Shown here: positions 1-8,878 of the stretch, piece after piece
Layout of the letters: each line of letters opens with the position of its first letter
Numbering within the stretch: position 1 is the first letter of the stretch
The notes under the pieces: generated by a model
Databases searched by the model: none
What the model saw: the letters and a program-made list of their open reading frames with translations, nothing else
What the model was told of the DNA's origin: nothing
Origin: an uncultured Nitrosomonas sp.
Lineage (GTDB): Bacteria > Pseudomonadota > Gammaproteobacteria > Burkholderiales > Nitrosomonadaceae
Assembly (NCBI RefSeq): GCF_902826915.1
Contig: NZ_CADEGP010000011.1
Span: forward strand, 1-54,903
Direction: 5' to 3'
Length of the DNA stretch: 54,903 nucleotides
Translations under genes and position numbers: made by a program

Positions 1-111
1 GAAGGGATTGCGGACATCAGTAAGAAACTGAGCATTGCTTTTGTCTTTGTAGTAGTAATGATGAGTTTGAATATACAGTCGGCCAATGCTGCATTGGCCG
101 ATAAGGTTTAA
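1..111 (+). other. 3' end of a reading frame, signal-peptide-like stub
   Basis: An open frame enters from the left edge and stops at TAA 109-111. Its last 36 residues contain two lysines, a strongly hydrophobic stretch (AFVFVVVMMSL) and a signal-peptidase-I-like end (SANAALA), after which the frame stops only a few residues later. It therefore reads like a signal peptide whose mature part is lost, or like the C-terminal membrane anchor of a protein that starts outside the window. No family is recognised. The following 190 bases hold no convincing gene. Confidence 0.3.
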
Positions 112-300
112 TATTTCCGGTGAATCATTTTGGTGAGTATCTAGAAAGCACGGTATTAACAGGCGTCGGAACACTAACTGCATTACAGCTGCAAGAATAT
201 TTTTCAACAGCCTGTTAATTAAAATGAATTTCTTCTGAGGTGTTTGTTTCAGTATGCCAACTTTTTTGGAAAAAGACCAGTGAGCGTTTTATGATGCGGT

Positions 301-525
301 GCATTTATCAATGCTGCGGAGGAATGTAATTGGTCAAAAAACATCAGTTCGACAGGAATCTATTTCGTGGTTCAGCAAAGCTTGCACAAGAGTGAAGTCA
401 TTCATCTGACGATTCAGCTTAATAAAGAATGTATTGTGCAATGTGAAGGAAAGGTAATCAGGGCAGATAAGCAAGACCAAGGATATGGAATTGCGGTTCA
501 GTTTACTAAGATGATGTTTGGTTAA
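301..525 (+). pseudogene. PilZ-domain remnant, N-terminus missing
   Basis: This frame (stop TAA 523-525) encodes about 74 residues that resemble the C-terminal two thirds of a PilZ c-di-GMP-binding domain. The NxSxxG motif is present as NISSTG, followed by alternating beta-strand sequence ending in GYGIAVQF. The upstream arginine-rich RxxxR motif needed for c-di-GMP binding is absent. An in-frame TGA lies at 292-294 and no good start codon follows it. The fragment lies tail-to-tail with a diguanylate cyclase. I infer a decayed c-di-GMP receptor gene. The hairpin-like GCCCC...GGGGC near 555-575 lies just downstream. Confidence 0.5.
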
Positions 526-672
526 GTTGAGTCGCTGAAATTTAATCTCTGTGGGGTTGCCCCGCTCCTTGGGGCGGAAGCTGATTGAAAAGGGGAGTTA
601 ATACTCCGCGCTTGCGGTAAGGTACTTTATTTTTGCCGTAGTTCAGTTCAAGCTCAATCCTGGCAGTGCGAG

Positions 673-1926
673 CTAAGAGACTTTTCTGCTGGTTATTGTA
701 TGGTTTGCCAGCTCAACCCGGTTTCTACCTTTATGTTTAGCTTGGTAAAGCGCCTCGTCTGCTTTTTTTAATAGCGATTTCTCATTCAGTGTTTTTGTTT
801 CTGCACCGATCGCCACGCCTAAACTGATTGTTATGGAGACAAAGGTCTCATTGATTTTAATTTCTTTGCAAGCGATTGCATTACGAAATCTTTCTGCAGC
901 TTTTAACGCGCCATCCAGATTATGCGGCGAGAGGATTGCCAGAAACTCTTCACCACCATAGCGTCCGATGTATTCATGAGAACGGGCTGACTGAGTCAGC
1001 CGGTTGGCGATTTCACATAATACTGCATCCCCTGCAGGATGGCCGTAGGTATCATTTATGGCTTTGAAGCGATCAATATCGATCATGATGACTGCTGTGT
1101 TGTAACCTCCTCGTTTAGCACGTTGGATTTGTTTGTGCAGAATGTCAAATATACCGGGGCGGTTGAGTAAGCCGGTTAGCGCATCGTGTGTGACACGTTG
1201 TTCGAGTGATTTTTTCTGTGCCTTGAGTTGTTTGTTTAATTTAACTCCTTGGTATAATTTGTTTTTTTCAATCAGAATAGATACTTGGCTGGCGATTTGT
1301 AACGCTATATCTTGTTGTGAATGTAAATCTTTGCAGGCATTTTTATTGCGACTGGAAAAGAAAATAAACCCGGTTGGTTTGCCACCGGCAAGCAAAGGGC
1401 AAATGAGACAGGAGCGGATACCTTCGCTAAAAATGGCTTGCGTAAGGCGGGATTTTGAGTGTTTCTCCAAGTGTGCATTTACATCATCAATAATTAGCAT
1501 GTCTCTGGGGTTTATAAGCGCTAGTAGACTGCTGTCGGAGGTGGGGATAGTGAGTCCGGTGTTTAATATCAATGGCTCATAGCTGGCGCGTGACCAATTT
1601 AATTTAAGTTTGTTTCCATCATTTTCGAGCAATGCCAGGCTAATCCGGTCGTAAGACAGGTGATCCTGGAAGGATTCATAGATATGGTTCAAAACATCGA
1701 TTAAATGAAGATTACGGTTGCATTCGACCATAATCTTATAAAGAGATTGGTTTCTTTTTAGTTGTTTCTGAAGATAGCTGGATAATTTTTCTAGTGATTT
1801 TCCGAGGCGACCAATTTCGTCATCGCCGGTTGGAATATCCGATGTGAGATCGCCTTGAGACATTGCTTCAGCCGCCTTGAGTAGTGCCTGGATTCGATCA
1901 TTCTTTTTCATATTTTCGCAATCCAT
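673..1926 (-). CDS. Diguanylate cyclase, HAMP-like + GAF + GGDEF (417 aa)
   Basis: The protein should make cyclic di-GMP from two GTP in the cytoplasm. Residues 15-60 resemble the soluble half of a HAMP or signalling helix (GDLTSDIPTGDDEIGRL) but no membrane segment precedes it. Residues about 65-215 look like a GAF sensor domain. Residues about 245-405 form the GGDEF domain, with an intact active-site loop GGEEF at 324-328 and the metal-binding DIDRFKAIND region around 283-292. The inhibitory I-site is altered: RxxE (RSHE) stands where RxxD is usual, so product inhibition may be weakened. The 240 bases upstream separate it from the divergent PTS genes. Its ligand is unknown. Confidence 0.9.
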   Translation of the reverse strand: MDCENMKKNDRIQALLKAAEAMSQGDLTSDIPTGDDEIGRLGKSLEKLSSYLQKQLKRNQSLYKIMVECNRNLHLIDVLNHIYESFQDHLSYDRISLALLENDGNKLKLNWSRASYEPLILNTGLTIPTSDSSLLALINPRDMLIIDDVNAHLEKHSKSRLTQAIFSEGIRSCLICPLLAGGKPTGFIFFSSRNKNACKDLHSQQDIALQIASQVSILIEKNKLYQGVKLNKQLKAQKKSLEQRVTHDALTGLLNRPGIFDILHKQIQRAKRGGYNTAVIMIDIDRFKAINDTYGHPAGDAVLCEIANRLTQSARSHEYIGRYGGEEFLAILSPHNLDGALKAAERFRNAIACKEIKINETFVSITISLGVAIGAETKTLNEKSLLKKADEALYQAKHKGRNRVELANHTITSRKVS

Positions 1927-2166
1927 TAAATGACAATGTTTTGTGAGTCAAGATAGTTAGGTGCGTATTTTATTAACGGCTTCACCAGCTTTTGAGTGAT
2001 CGGTAGGTCAATAATTCATTGGATTCTATTTTCCTCCAAAATGCAACATTGATGAAATGTCTTTGCATATAAATATTTTCAGGATAATGTCTGACCAATA
2101 AGGTATTTAAGTACCGCCAATGCTAAAATCTTTAGCTGAATTTCAAGAGAGATGTAAATAAACAAA

Positions 2167-2574
2167 ATGATAGGGATTTTAGTGCTCACGCATGAAGATT
2201 TGGGGGATCATTTGATTCGCTGCGCGAGTCATGTGGTGGGCATGAAACCGCGGCAGTTGTCGCATTTAGGTGTTTTTATCCAGGATGATCCTGAAGTTGT
2301 ATTAGTCAAAGCACGCAAATTGATAGAACAACTGGATAGTGGGGATGGCGTCCTGGTATTGAGCGATATGTTGGGTGCGACACCCTGCAACATTGCCAGT
2401 CGATTGGTGCAGTCTGGGAAAGTGGAATGTCTTGTCGGTGTCAACTTGCCGATGCTGGTGCGTATGATAACTTATAGGAATGAGTCGTTATCTGATGTCA
2501 TTAAGAAAGGGTTAAGTGGCGGTCAGAGTGGCGTGATGCAAATTAATGCGGAAGAATCAAATCATGCAGATTAA
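2167..2574 (+). CDS. PTS EIIA component, mannose (EIIA-Man) type (135 aa)
   Basis: This is a cytoplasmic phosphocarrier of the phosphoenolpyruvate phosphotransferase system. It has the EIIA-Man fold signature: N-terminal MIGILVLTH with the predicted phosphorylated histidine at position 9, and the DMLGATPCN loop around residues 67-75. Length is close to the usual single-domain EIIA-Man. No EIIB, EIIC or EIID permease follows. Instead, the genes for HPr and enzyme I come directly after, with the HPr start overlapping its 3' end by 11 bases. In betaproteobacteria such incomplete sets are thought to be regulatory rather than for sugar uptake; that role is inferred here. Confidence 0.9.
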   Translation: MIGILVLTHEDLGDHLIRCASHVVGMKPRQLSHLGVFIQDDPEVVLVKARKLIEQLDSGDGVLVLSDMLGATPCNIASRLVQSGKVECLVGVNLPMLVRMITYRNESLSDVIKKGLSGGQSGVMQINAEESNHAD

Positions 2575-2833
2575 GGAAGTCGAAATTGTCAACAAACTGG
2601 GCTTGCATGCGCGAGCATCAGCAAAGCTGACCAAACTGGCCAGTCAGTTTAACAGTGAAGTCTGGGCGACGCGTAATAGCCGCCGCGTCAATGCGAAAAG
2701 TATTATGGGTGTGATGACATTGGCGGCCAATAAGGGTTCGCGTATACAGCTAGAAACTACGGGCGATGACGAGATTGAGGCGATGACAGCACTGGTCGCA
2801 TTGGTTGAAGATTATTTTGGCGAGGGCGAATGA
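2564..2833 (+). CDS. ptsH: HPr phosphocarrier protein (89 aa)
   Basis: HPr passes phosphate from enzyme I to EIIA. The catalytic histidine is His15 in NKLGLHARAS, and the regulatory serine is Ser46 in AKSIMG, the site used by HPr kinase/phosphorylase. I place the start at ATG 2564, because this gives the family length of 89 residues and a GGAAG ribosome-binding site lies 9 bases upstream; the in-frame ATG at 2546 would add six residues not seen in the family. The gene overlaps both the EIIA gene before it and ptsI after it (ATGA junction), which points to translational coupling. An hprK gene is not in the window. Confidence 0.95.
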   Translation: MQIKEVEIVNKLGLHARASAKLTKLASQFNSEVWATRNSRRVNAKSIMGVMTLAANKGSRIQLETTGDDEIEAMTALVALVEDYFGEGE

Positions 2834-4557
2834 GCTTTATTTTACATGGCATAGGCGTATCGGAAGGCATCGCAATCGGTCACGCGCATCTGGCTGATCC
2901 TGCTGCTTTGGAGGTGGTGCACTATCTGATTCCAAAAAATCAGGTAGAGAAAGAAATTGCACGACTGAACAGTGCTTTTGCCGTGGTGCGGAAAGAATTC
3001 GAGGCGTTGCAACAATCTGTTGCAGATGGGCATGCGCGTGCGGAGTTTAGTGCATTTCTCGATTTGCATTTGATGATCTTGGATGATCCGATGTTGTCAG
3101 AAGCCACTCGCAGCATGATTGCGCAGACCTATTGCAATGCCGAATGGGCATTAACGCAACAGATGCAGGAATTGTTGGCGCAGTTTGAAGCAATTGAGGA
3201 TGCATACTTGCGCGAACGTAAGTCCGATGTGAAGCAAGTGGTTGAACGTGTACTCAAAGCGATGTTGGGACATCCCAGTTCTTTACCGATCGCGACGAAG
3301 TTGACTGGCGACAGTATTTTGGTTGCGCATGACTTAAGTCCCGCCGATGTGATGCAGTACAAACAACATCAATTCATCGCTTTTCTGACCGACTTGGGCA
3401 GCCAGACATCGCATACTGCGATTGTTGCGCGCAGTCTCAATATTCCTTCGATCGTGGCATTGCACCACGCGCATCAGTTGATTCTTGAAAATGACTGGCT
3501 GATTGTCGATGGGACTCACGGCATCATAATTGTAAATCCGGATAAATATGTTCTGGATGAGTATCGTTTGCGGCAAAGCCAGTTCGGATTGGAAAGGAAA
3601 AAGTTACAACGCCTTAAAAGTGTTGCTGCGGTGACATTGGACGGCACGCAGGTTGATTTACATGCCAACATTGAACTGCCGGAGGATATTGCGCAAGTCA
3701 AAGAAAGCGGCGCTACCGGAATCGGATTGTTTCGCAGTGAATTTTTATTTCTGAATCGCGATGATTTGCCGGGTGAGGATGAGCAATTTGAAGCATACCG
3801 CACAGTGGCGGCGAAAATGCATAAGTTGCCGGTCACCATACGCACATTCGATTTAGGTGCGGATAAGAGTCTCAAGGGGAGTGAGCAAGTTGCGACTAAT
3901 CCGGCATTGGGTTTGCGCGCGATTCGATTGAGCCTGGCAGAGCCCAAAATGTTTCACAAGCAATTGCGCGCTATTTTGCGTGCTTCCAGGTACGGCGAAG
4001 TGCGTATTCTGGTGCCGATGTTGTCCAATGTTGCGGAAATCGATCAAACACTGCATTACATTGAGTATGCCAAACAGACTTTACGCGATGACAAAATTCA
4101 GTTTAATGAGCATATTAAAATCGGCGGTATGATAGAAATACCAGCGGCTGCCTTGTGTCTTGAATCTTTTATGCGCAAACTGGATTTTTTATCGATCGGC
4201 ACTAACGATTTGATTCAGTATACTTTGGCGGTTGACCGGATTGATGATACGGTGGCGCATTTGTACGATCCCTTCCATCCGGCCATACTCTGGTTGGTTT
4301 CGCATATTATCCAGAGTGCCAATCGGGCCAAAGTGCCGGTAGCTATCTGTGGCGAAATGGCAGGTGACAAACAGTTCACGCGATTGTTGTTAGGTATTGG
4401 ATTGCAGCAGTTCTCCATGTATCCGTCGCAATTGCTGACGGTGAAAAACCAGATTCTGAAAAGCCATTTGCCTGATATTATTCCACTAGCACAAAAAATC
4501 ATCAAAACGGACCAACCGGAAAAGATGGCTGCGTTGCTGGCTAAATTGAATGACTAA
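2830..4557 (+). CDS. ptsI: PTS enzyme I, phosphoenolpyruvate-protein phosphotransferase (575 aa)
   Basis: Enzyme I takes phosphate from phosphoenolpyruvate and gives it to HPr. The N-terminal HPr-binding and swivelling domain carries the active histidine His195 in GSQTSHTAIVARS. The C-terminal PEP-binding barrel shows the family signature SIGTNDLIQYTLAVDR and the conserved cysteine in AICGEMAGD. Length (575) is normal. The ATG overlaps the ptsH stop by 4 bases. With EIIA and HPr it forms a complete phosphorelay without a sugar permease, so the likely job is to sense the PEP/pyruvate state and phosphorylate regulators. A 79-base gap separates it from the metX start chosen here. Confidence 0.97.
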   Translation: MSFILHGIGVSEGIAIGHAHLADPAALEVVHYLIPKNQVEKEIARLNSAFAVVRKEFEALQQSVADGHARAEFSAFLDLHLMILDDPMLSEATRSMIAQTYCNAEWALTQQMQELLAQFEAIEDAYLRERKSDVKQVVERVLKAMLGHPSSLPIATKLTGDSILVAHDLSPADVMQYKQHQFIAFLTDLGSQTSHTAIVARSLNIPSIVALHHAHQLILENDWLIVDGTHGIIIVNPDKYVLDEYRLRQSQFGLERKKLQRLKSVAAVTLDGTQVDLHANIELPEDIAQVKESGATGIGLFRSEFLFLNRDDLPGEDEQFEAYRTVAAKMHKLPVTIRTFDLGADKSLKGSEQVATNPALGLRAIRLSLAEPKMFHKQLRAILRASRYGEVRILVPMLSNVAEIDQTLHYIEYAKQTLRDDKIQFNEHIKIGGMIEIPAAALCLESFMRKLDFLSIGTNDLIQYTLAVDRIDDTVAHLYDPFHPAILWLVSHIIQSANRAKVPVAICGEMAGDKQFTRLLLGIGLQQFSMYPSQLLTVKNQILKSHLPDIIPLAQKIIKTDQPEKMAALLAKLND

Positions 4558-4636
4558 CTAGTATGCGCTGATTTATTGACGATATAATAGCTGGCAAAAT
4601 GTTCAGTTGTTTCACTGGAATTCTCCTTTTATACAA

Positions 4637-5764
4637 ATGCAAGATTCAAAATCAGTGGGTATAGTAATTCCCCAATACGTACAGATTGATAAGCCATTGC
4701 AGCTGAAAAGCGGGTTGTCGTTGGATAGCTATCATTTAGTGTATGAAACCTACGGACAACTGAACGCTGCAAGATCTAATGCAGTATTGATTTGTCATGC
4801 ACTTTCCGGCACTCATCATGTGGCTGGTGTTTATGCGGAAAATGAGAAGAGTATCGGTTGGTGGGATAATATGGTCGGCCCGGGTAAGCCGATTGATACC
4901 AATCGGCTTTTTGTCATTGGCGTGAATAATCTGGGTGGTTGTCACGGCTCTACGGGCCCGGCCAGTCTCGACCCCCATACTGGCAAGCATTATGGCGCGA
5001 GCTTCCCCGTAGTGACGGTGGAAGACTGGGTCGAGACGCAAGCACAATTGGCTGAACATTTAGGGATTGAGCAGTTTGCCGCAGTGGTGGGTGGTAGCTT
5101 GGGCGGTATGCAAGCGATGCAATGGACACTGGATTATCCGGAAAAAGTTCGCCATGCGTTGGTAATCGCGGCGGCTCCCAAATTGACCGCACAAAATATC
5201 GCATTTAATGATGTTGCCCGCCAGGCGATCATGACCGACCAGGAATTTTACGGAGGTAATTTTTATGCCTATGATACCCTGCCGCGACGTGGCTTGCGGC
5301 TGGCACGCATGCTGGGGCATATTACTTATCTCTCCGACGATTCGATGGCGGCTAAATTCGGCCGTAGTTTACGCAACGGTGAACTTTCTTTCGGTTTTGA
5401 TGTGGAGTTCGAAATCGAGTCGTATCTGCGTTACCAAGGCGACAAATTTGCTGATTTATTCGATGCCAATAGCTATTTGCTGATGACTAAAGCACTGGAT
5501 TATTTTGATCCAGCAGGATCTTATGATGGCGATCTGAACTTGGCATTTCGGGTGGCCAAAGCAAATTTCCTGGTGATATCGTTTACCTCGGATTGGCGCT
5601 TTTCACCCGAGCGCTCTCGGGAAATTGTCAAAGCCTTATTAAAAAATGAGCTAAATGTAAGTTATGCGGAAATTACTTCCAGTCATGGTCATGATTCGTT
5701 TTTGATGACAACGTCTTGTTATCATCAGCTGATGCGGGCGTACATGGACAATATTTCTATCTAA
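4637..5764 (+). CDS. metX: Homoserine O-acyltransferase MetX (375 aa)
   Basis: MetX activates homoserine by O-acylation for methionine synthesis. It is an alpha/beta-hydrolase-fold enzyme. The nucleophile elbow [12 protein letters not shown], the aspartate in [12 protein letters not shown] and the histidine in SSHGHDSF form the triad. I prefer ATG 4637 over a TTG at 4607, because homologous proteins begin close to the SKSVGIV segment; no strong ribosome-binding site decides it. Several proteobacterial MetX enzymes use succinyl-CoA rather than acetyl-CoA, and the donor cannot be told by eye here. It is followed by metW, the usual partner. Confidence 0.95.
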   Translation: MQDSKSVGIVIPQYVQIDKPLQLKSGLSLDSYHLVYETYGQLNAARSNAVLICHALSGTHHVAGVYAENEKSIGWWDNMVGPGKPIDTNRLFVIGVNNLGGCHGSTGPASLDPHTGKHYGASFPVVTVEDWVETQAQLAEHLGIEQFAAVVGGSLGGMQAMQWTLDYPEKVRHALVIAAAPKLTAQNIAFNDVARQAIMTDQEFYGGNFYAYDTLPRRGLRLARMLGHITYLSDDSMAAKFGRSLRNGELSFGFDVEFEIESYLRYQGDKFADLFDANSYLLMTKALDYFDPAGSYDGDLNLAFRVAKANFLVISFTSDWRFSPERSREIVKALLKNELNVSYAEITSSHGHDSFLMTTSCYHQLMRAYMDNISI

Positions 5765-5787
5765 CTAAATCAACCTGATCATTAATC

Positions 5788-6405
5788 ATGACTGATACCA
5801 TAGCACCATCAACCATTGCGTTACGCCCGGATTTTGCCGCCATTGCGGAGTGGATTGATCCTGGTGCGAAAATACTCGATTTGGGTTGCGGTGATGGCTC
5901 GTTATTGCGCTATTTACGCGATACGCGTAACGTCTTTGGCTACGGTGTGGAAATCAATGATGATAATCTTCTCAGTTGCTTCCGCAATGGTATCAATGTA
6001 ATTCATAATGATCTGGAAGCAGGATTGTCCAGCTTTGCATCGGATTCGTTCGATTATGTTATTCTGTCGCAGACCTTGCAGGCTGTGCGGAACACCGAGG
6101 GTATCATTCAGGAAATGCTGCGGGTCGGCAAGGAAGGGATTATTTCCTTCCCCAATTTTGGTCACTGGAAAAATCGCGTGCAAGTAATTTCCGGACGTAT
6201 GCCTGTGTCAGAAACATTACCGTATAATTGGTACGATACGCCGAATATTCACCTTTGCACGCTGGGTGATTTTGAGGCATTGTGCCAACAGTGTAACGCG
6301 CGAATTTTGGAACGCAGTGTGATGAATAATCATTATCGTCCAGTAAATTTCCTGCCAAACTTAAGAGGAATGTTGGCATTTTACCGTTTTGAAAGTAGAG
6401 ATTAA
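5788..6405 (+). CDS. metW: MetW, methyltransferase-fold partner of MetX (205 aa)
   Basis: The protein has a class I S-adenosylmethionine methyltransferase fold: motif I LDLGCGDGSLL at about residues 31-41, and motif IV-like DYVILSQTLQ. MetW is found next to MetX in many proteobacteria and is reported to be needed for full MetX function or stability; no methyl acceptor is established. The gap to metX is 23 bases, so the two are probably co-transcribed. Its length and ending (LRGMLAFYRFE) agree with the family. Confidence 0.95.
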   Translation: MTDTIAPSTIALRPDFAAIAEWIDPGAKILDLGCGDGSLLRYLRDTRNVFGYGVEINDDNLLSCFRNGINVIHNDLEAGLSSFASDSFDYVILSQTLQAVRNTEGIIQEMLRVGKEGIISFPNFGHWKNRVQVISGRMPVSETLPYNWYDTPNIHLCTLGDFEALCQQCNARILERSVMNNHYRPVNFLPNLRGMLAFYRFESRD

Positions 6406-6410
6406 TAGTG

Positions 6411-6989
6411 ATGACAACACATTTAACAGCAAAATCTTTACGCTCCATTTATCAGCTTAAAGTAACCCTGAAAGGCATGCGTCCGCCAATATGGCGCAGG
6501 ATTTTAGTTGCGAGCACGACTAAGCTGGATGATATTCATCTCATTTTGCAAATCGTGATGGGCTGGACCAATTCCCACTTGCACGAGTTTATTCAAGGGC
6601 GGGATCGTTATGGTGAGCCGGATGAGGATTTTCCTTCAGATGCTCAAGATGAAACGCAATACCGGTTAGATCAAATATTGAAGAAAGAAAAGGAAAAGCT
6701 GATCTATATTTATGATTTTGGTGATGGTTGGGAACACGAGGTGATTCTGGAGAAAGTTTTGCCCTTTGAAACCAGTGCTGCTTTGCCCATTTGTCTGAAA
6801 GGATGCCGTGCTTGTCCGCCGGAAGATATCGGAGGTATTGGAGGGTATATGATGTTTCTAGATGCAATTTCTGATCCGGAACACCCGGAACATGAAGTCA
6901 TGCTGGAATGGATCGCTGAGGATATTGAAGGCCCATTTGACCCAGAAGCATTTGATCTTGCTGAAGTAAATCAACTGCTGCAGAGTTAA
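6411..6989 (+). CDS. Plasmid pRiA4b ORF-3-like family protein (192 aa)
   Basis: The sequence matches the pRiA4b ORF-3 family: an N-terminal YQLKVTLKGMRPPIWRR segment, then WTNSHLHEF, IYDFGDGWEHEV and a CPPEDIGG motif. The biochemical role of the family is unknown; members occur on plasmids and near mobile elements. The likely start is ATG 6411, with GTG 6408 as an alternative, only 5 bases after the metW stop, so it may ride on the met transcript. Its 3' end overlaps by 4 bases with the tail of the convergent broken DUF455 gene. Confidence 0.85.
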   Translation: MTTHLTAKSLRSIYQLKVTLKGMRPPIWRRILVASTTKLDDIHLILQIVMGWTNSHLHEFIQGRDRYGEPDEDFPSDAQDETQYRLDQILKKEKEKLIYIYDFGDGWEHEVILEKVLPFETSAALPICLKGCRACPPEDIGGIGGYMMFLDAISDPEHPEHEVMLEWIAEDIEGPFDPEAFDLAEVNQLLQS

Positions 6990-7435
6990 TTTGTAGCCAT
7001 TATCTTAGTCTTAGCCATGAATTCATAGGGTTGAGTTTTAGAGCGTGTAATAGTTTTCTCCATGTGCTCCAGAACGCTGAGTTTTGCTGCAGAAAATCCT
7101 GCTTTTTGTCTGGCTTCATAGTGAAAAGGACCGCAAATCTGCCCGATAAAGTATTGATGCATCAGTTCTCGGAATATCTGTTCTGAATCCAATCCACGTT
7201 GTTGGCATAAAAACCTGAACCAGCGTGAACCGATGGCGACATGCCTAACTTCATCGCACAGGATGATCTCCAGTACCGCAACTGTTTTTTATCGCCTGCT
7301 TGACTTAATCGTTTTATGATGCCAGGCGTTATGTCAAGCCCTCTGGCTTCCAGCACACGTGGCACCAATGCCATCCGTCCAGTGGATCGAAGGCTTGTGC
7401 GCCTAGCTATATCCCATAAACTGTCTCTGGGAAAG
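6986..7435 (-). pseudogene. DUF455 (ferritin-like) gene, 5' end lost at an IS junction and frameshifted
   Basis: On the minus strand a frame running DSLWDIARRTS...RMALVPRVLEARGLD, followed in another frame by VLEIILCDEVRHVAIGSRW and FHYEARQKAGF, matches the C-terminal half of DUF455 proteins, which resemble ferritin-like di-iron proteins. The 5' part is missing: homology begins exactly where the IS21-like istB sequence stops, near 7431. A second lesion is a one-base shift at the T6 run near 7285-7290, after SQAGDKK. The HARRHV-type metal-ligand region survives only in the downstream frame. The gene is clearly non-functional unless the frameshift is an assembly error, and even then the N-terminus is gone. 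Confidence 0.8.
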
Positions 7436-8225
7436 GCAGATAGCCCAGTTCATCGAGAATAATCGCATCGACTTGAACAAGTCTTCTAACCAGGTTGCCA
7501 GTTTTGCTCATCTGTTTTTCCTGCTCCAGCAGGTTGACCAGATCAACGGCGTTGAAGAATCGTATTCGTTTTCCATGATGAATAGCTGCAACGCCCAAGG
7601 CTGTGGCCAAATGGGTTTTGCCGGTACCGGTGTCACCGACGAGGATGAGGTTATGCGCATCATCCATAAAACCAGCAGTTGAAAGTTGTTCTACTTGCTG
7701 GCGTGAGAATGACGCTTCATTCCAGTCGAATTTCACCAGATCGCGGTGAATCGGAAACTTTGCGGCCTTCATCTGGTCCCAGACCAGGCGTCGCGTATAC
7801 CTGGCTGAAACCACCTTCCCTGACCATTGTGCCGGGGTGCTGTATTGATTCCGGTCAACACGGACAAGGCAGGTTCTGGAGACTTTCGTCAGGTGTTCAA
7901 CATAACCTGCAAACGGGGTTGTAATCTGCCGCAGCAGTGGTTGTTCCTGCTGATAACATTCAGCAATGGTTAGTGATGGAAAGTCAGGGTGTTGTCGAGC
8001 CGACAGTTCATGGCAACGTTGCTTCAGCCAGCGATTTAAATCATCCAGGGTTTCGAACTTTGCGCACGGTGTAAACAACCATTCTCGGATATTACCCACC
8101 TGATTCTCTATCTGACCTTTTTCCCAACCGGCTGCCGGTGTACAGGCAACAGGTTCAAATAAGTAATGGTTTGCCAATGACATAAACCGTCGGTTGAATT
8201 TCCTGCGCTTCTCTGAGGTAGGCAA
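7407..8225 (-). pseudogene. Chimeric istA C-terminus fused in frame to istB N-terminus
   Basis: The frame starts with transposase (IstA) sequence: KFNRRF, HYLFEPVACTPAAGWEKGQ and IENQVGNIREWL, the catalytic-glutamate region of the DDE domain. It continues through the IstA C-terminal region (CLVRVDRNQYSTPAQW). At about the segment ARYTRRLVWDQMKAAKFP it changes into IstB helper ATPase: AKFPIHRDLVKFDW, then Walker A GDTGTGKTH and Walker B IILDELGYLPF. IstB homology stops there; the last seven residues come from the neighbouring DUF455 gene read out of frame. A deletion of the istA end and istB start explains the fusion. Confidence 0.85.
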
Positions 8226-8815
8226 CTACAAACATTTTGTGGCTGTAACACAGACGGAAATGTGCAATCTTGACGACTTGTTCCGCCCCACTTAGATCAA
8301 CAACTTCCTGACTCCAATCAAATTGGCAGACCTCACCAGGCTGAAACGCCAAAGGAACAAATGCCTGCTTAGATGTTGGTGTATCCTTATTCTCAGCTTT
8401 CCAGTGCCTTACAAAGCGCTGAATACTGCCATAAGCACTTGTATAACCTAAGCCAACTAGGCCATCATATAACCGCCTCGCTGTACGCCGCTGCTTTTGG
8501 GGTAACTGTGCTTCCTTCTCAGCAATTCTCTGTATTCACCCAACTTCGGCGATGGTTGAGTCTGGCGCTGATAAACCGGTTCAACTTCCGTCTTTAAATG
8601 CTTCCTGATTGTGGTACGGGATAGCTTTAACGATCGCGCTATCGAACTGATTTTTTCCGTACTGACAAAATGTCGCCTTCTGATTTCGGTAATTATATCC
8701 ATCGCTATCACTCCAGAGTTCTCCAGCAAAATGCCGGTAATTTATCATCTCAGAGCGGATACTTTTCAACGCTGTTTTCCACTCAGCTCTGGATAGTTTT
8801 GCACGCTGATTGACA
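7431..8815 (-). mobile_element. Decayed IS21-family insertion sequence (istA/istB remnant)
   Basis: On the minus strand the element would begin near 8815 with TGTCAATCAGCGTGC, a plausible IS21-type terminal sequence, run through istA and istB, and end abruptly within istB at about 7431 where DUF455 coding sequence takes over. Several lesions are visible: a frameshift in the istA N-terminus, an internal istA deletion, a deletion that joins istA to istB in one frame, and loss of the istB 3' part together with the other terminal repeat. The element cannot transpose on its own. Confidence 0.85.
8155..8702 (-). pseudogene. istA 5' part, frameshifted and internally deleted
   Basis: The start ATG at 8702 gives MDIITEIRRRHFVSTEK, a helix-turn-helix region typical of IstA. 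Near 8515 the frame shifts (LLEKEAQLPQKQRRTARRL continues in another frame). The DDE domain then starts with GEVCQFDWSQEVV, the first catalytic aspartate. After AYLREAQE the sequence jumps directly to KFNRRF in a further frame, so about 50 codons, including the segment with the second catalytic aspartate (YDNMKTAV in relatives), are missing. The transposase is inactive. Confidence 0.8.
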
Positions 8816-8878
8816 GGATTTTGAACATGTATAGATTATCTGATAGTCTATTGTCTGATAAATCGCCTTGCACTTGTC

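Noticed and set aside
7375..7420. Apparent second frameshift upstream in DUF455 (reading GAQAFDPLD in another frame)
   Set aside because: The ATG frame itself extends upstream as DSLWDIARRTS, which fits the family, so only one frameshift is needed.
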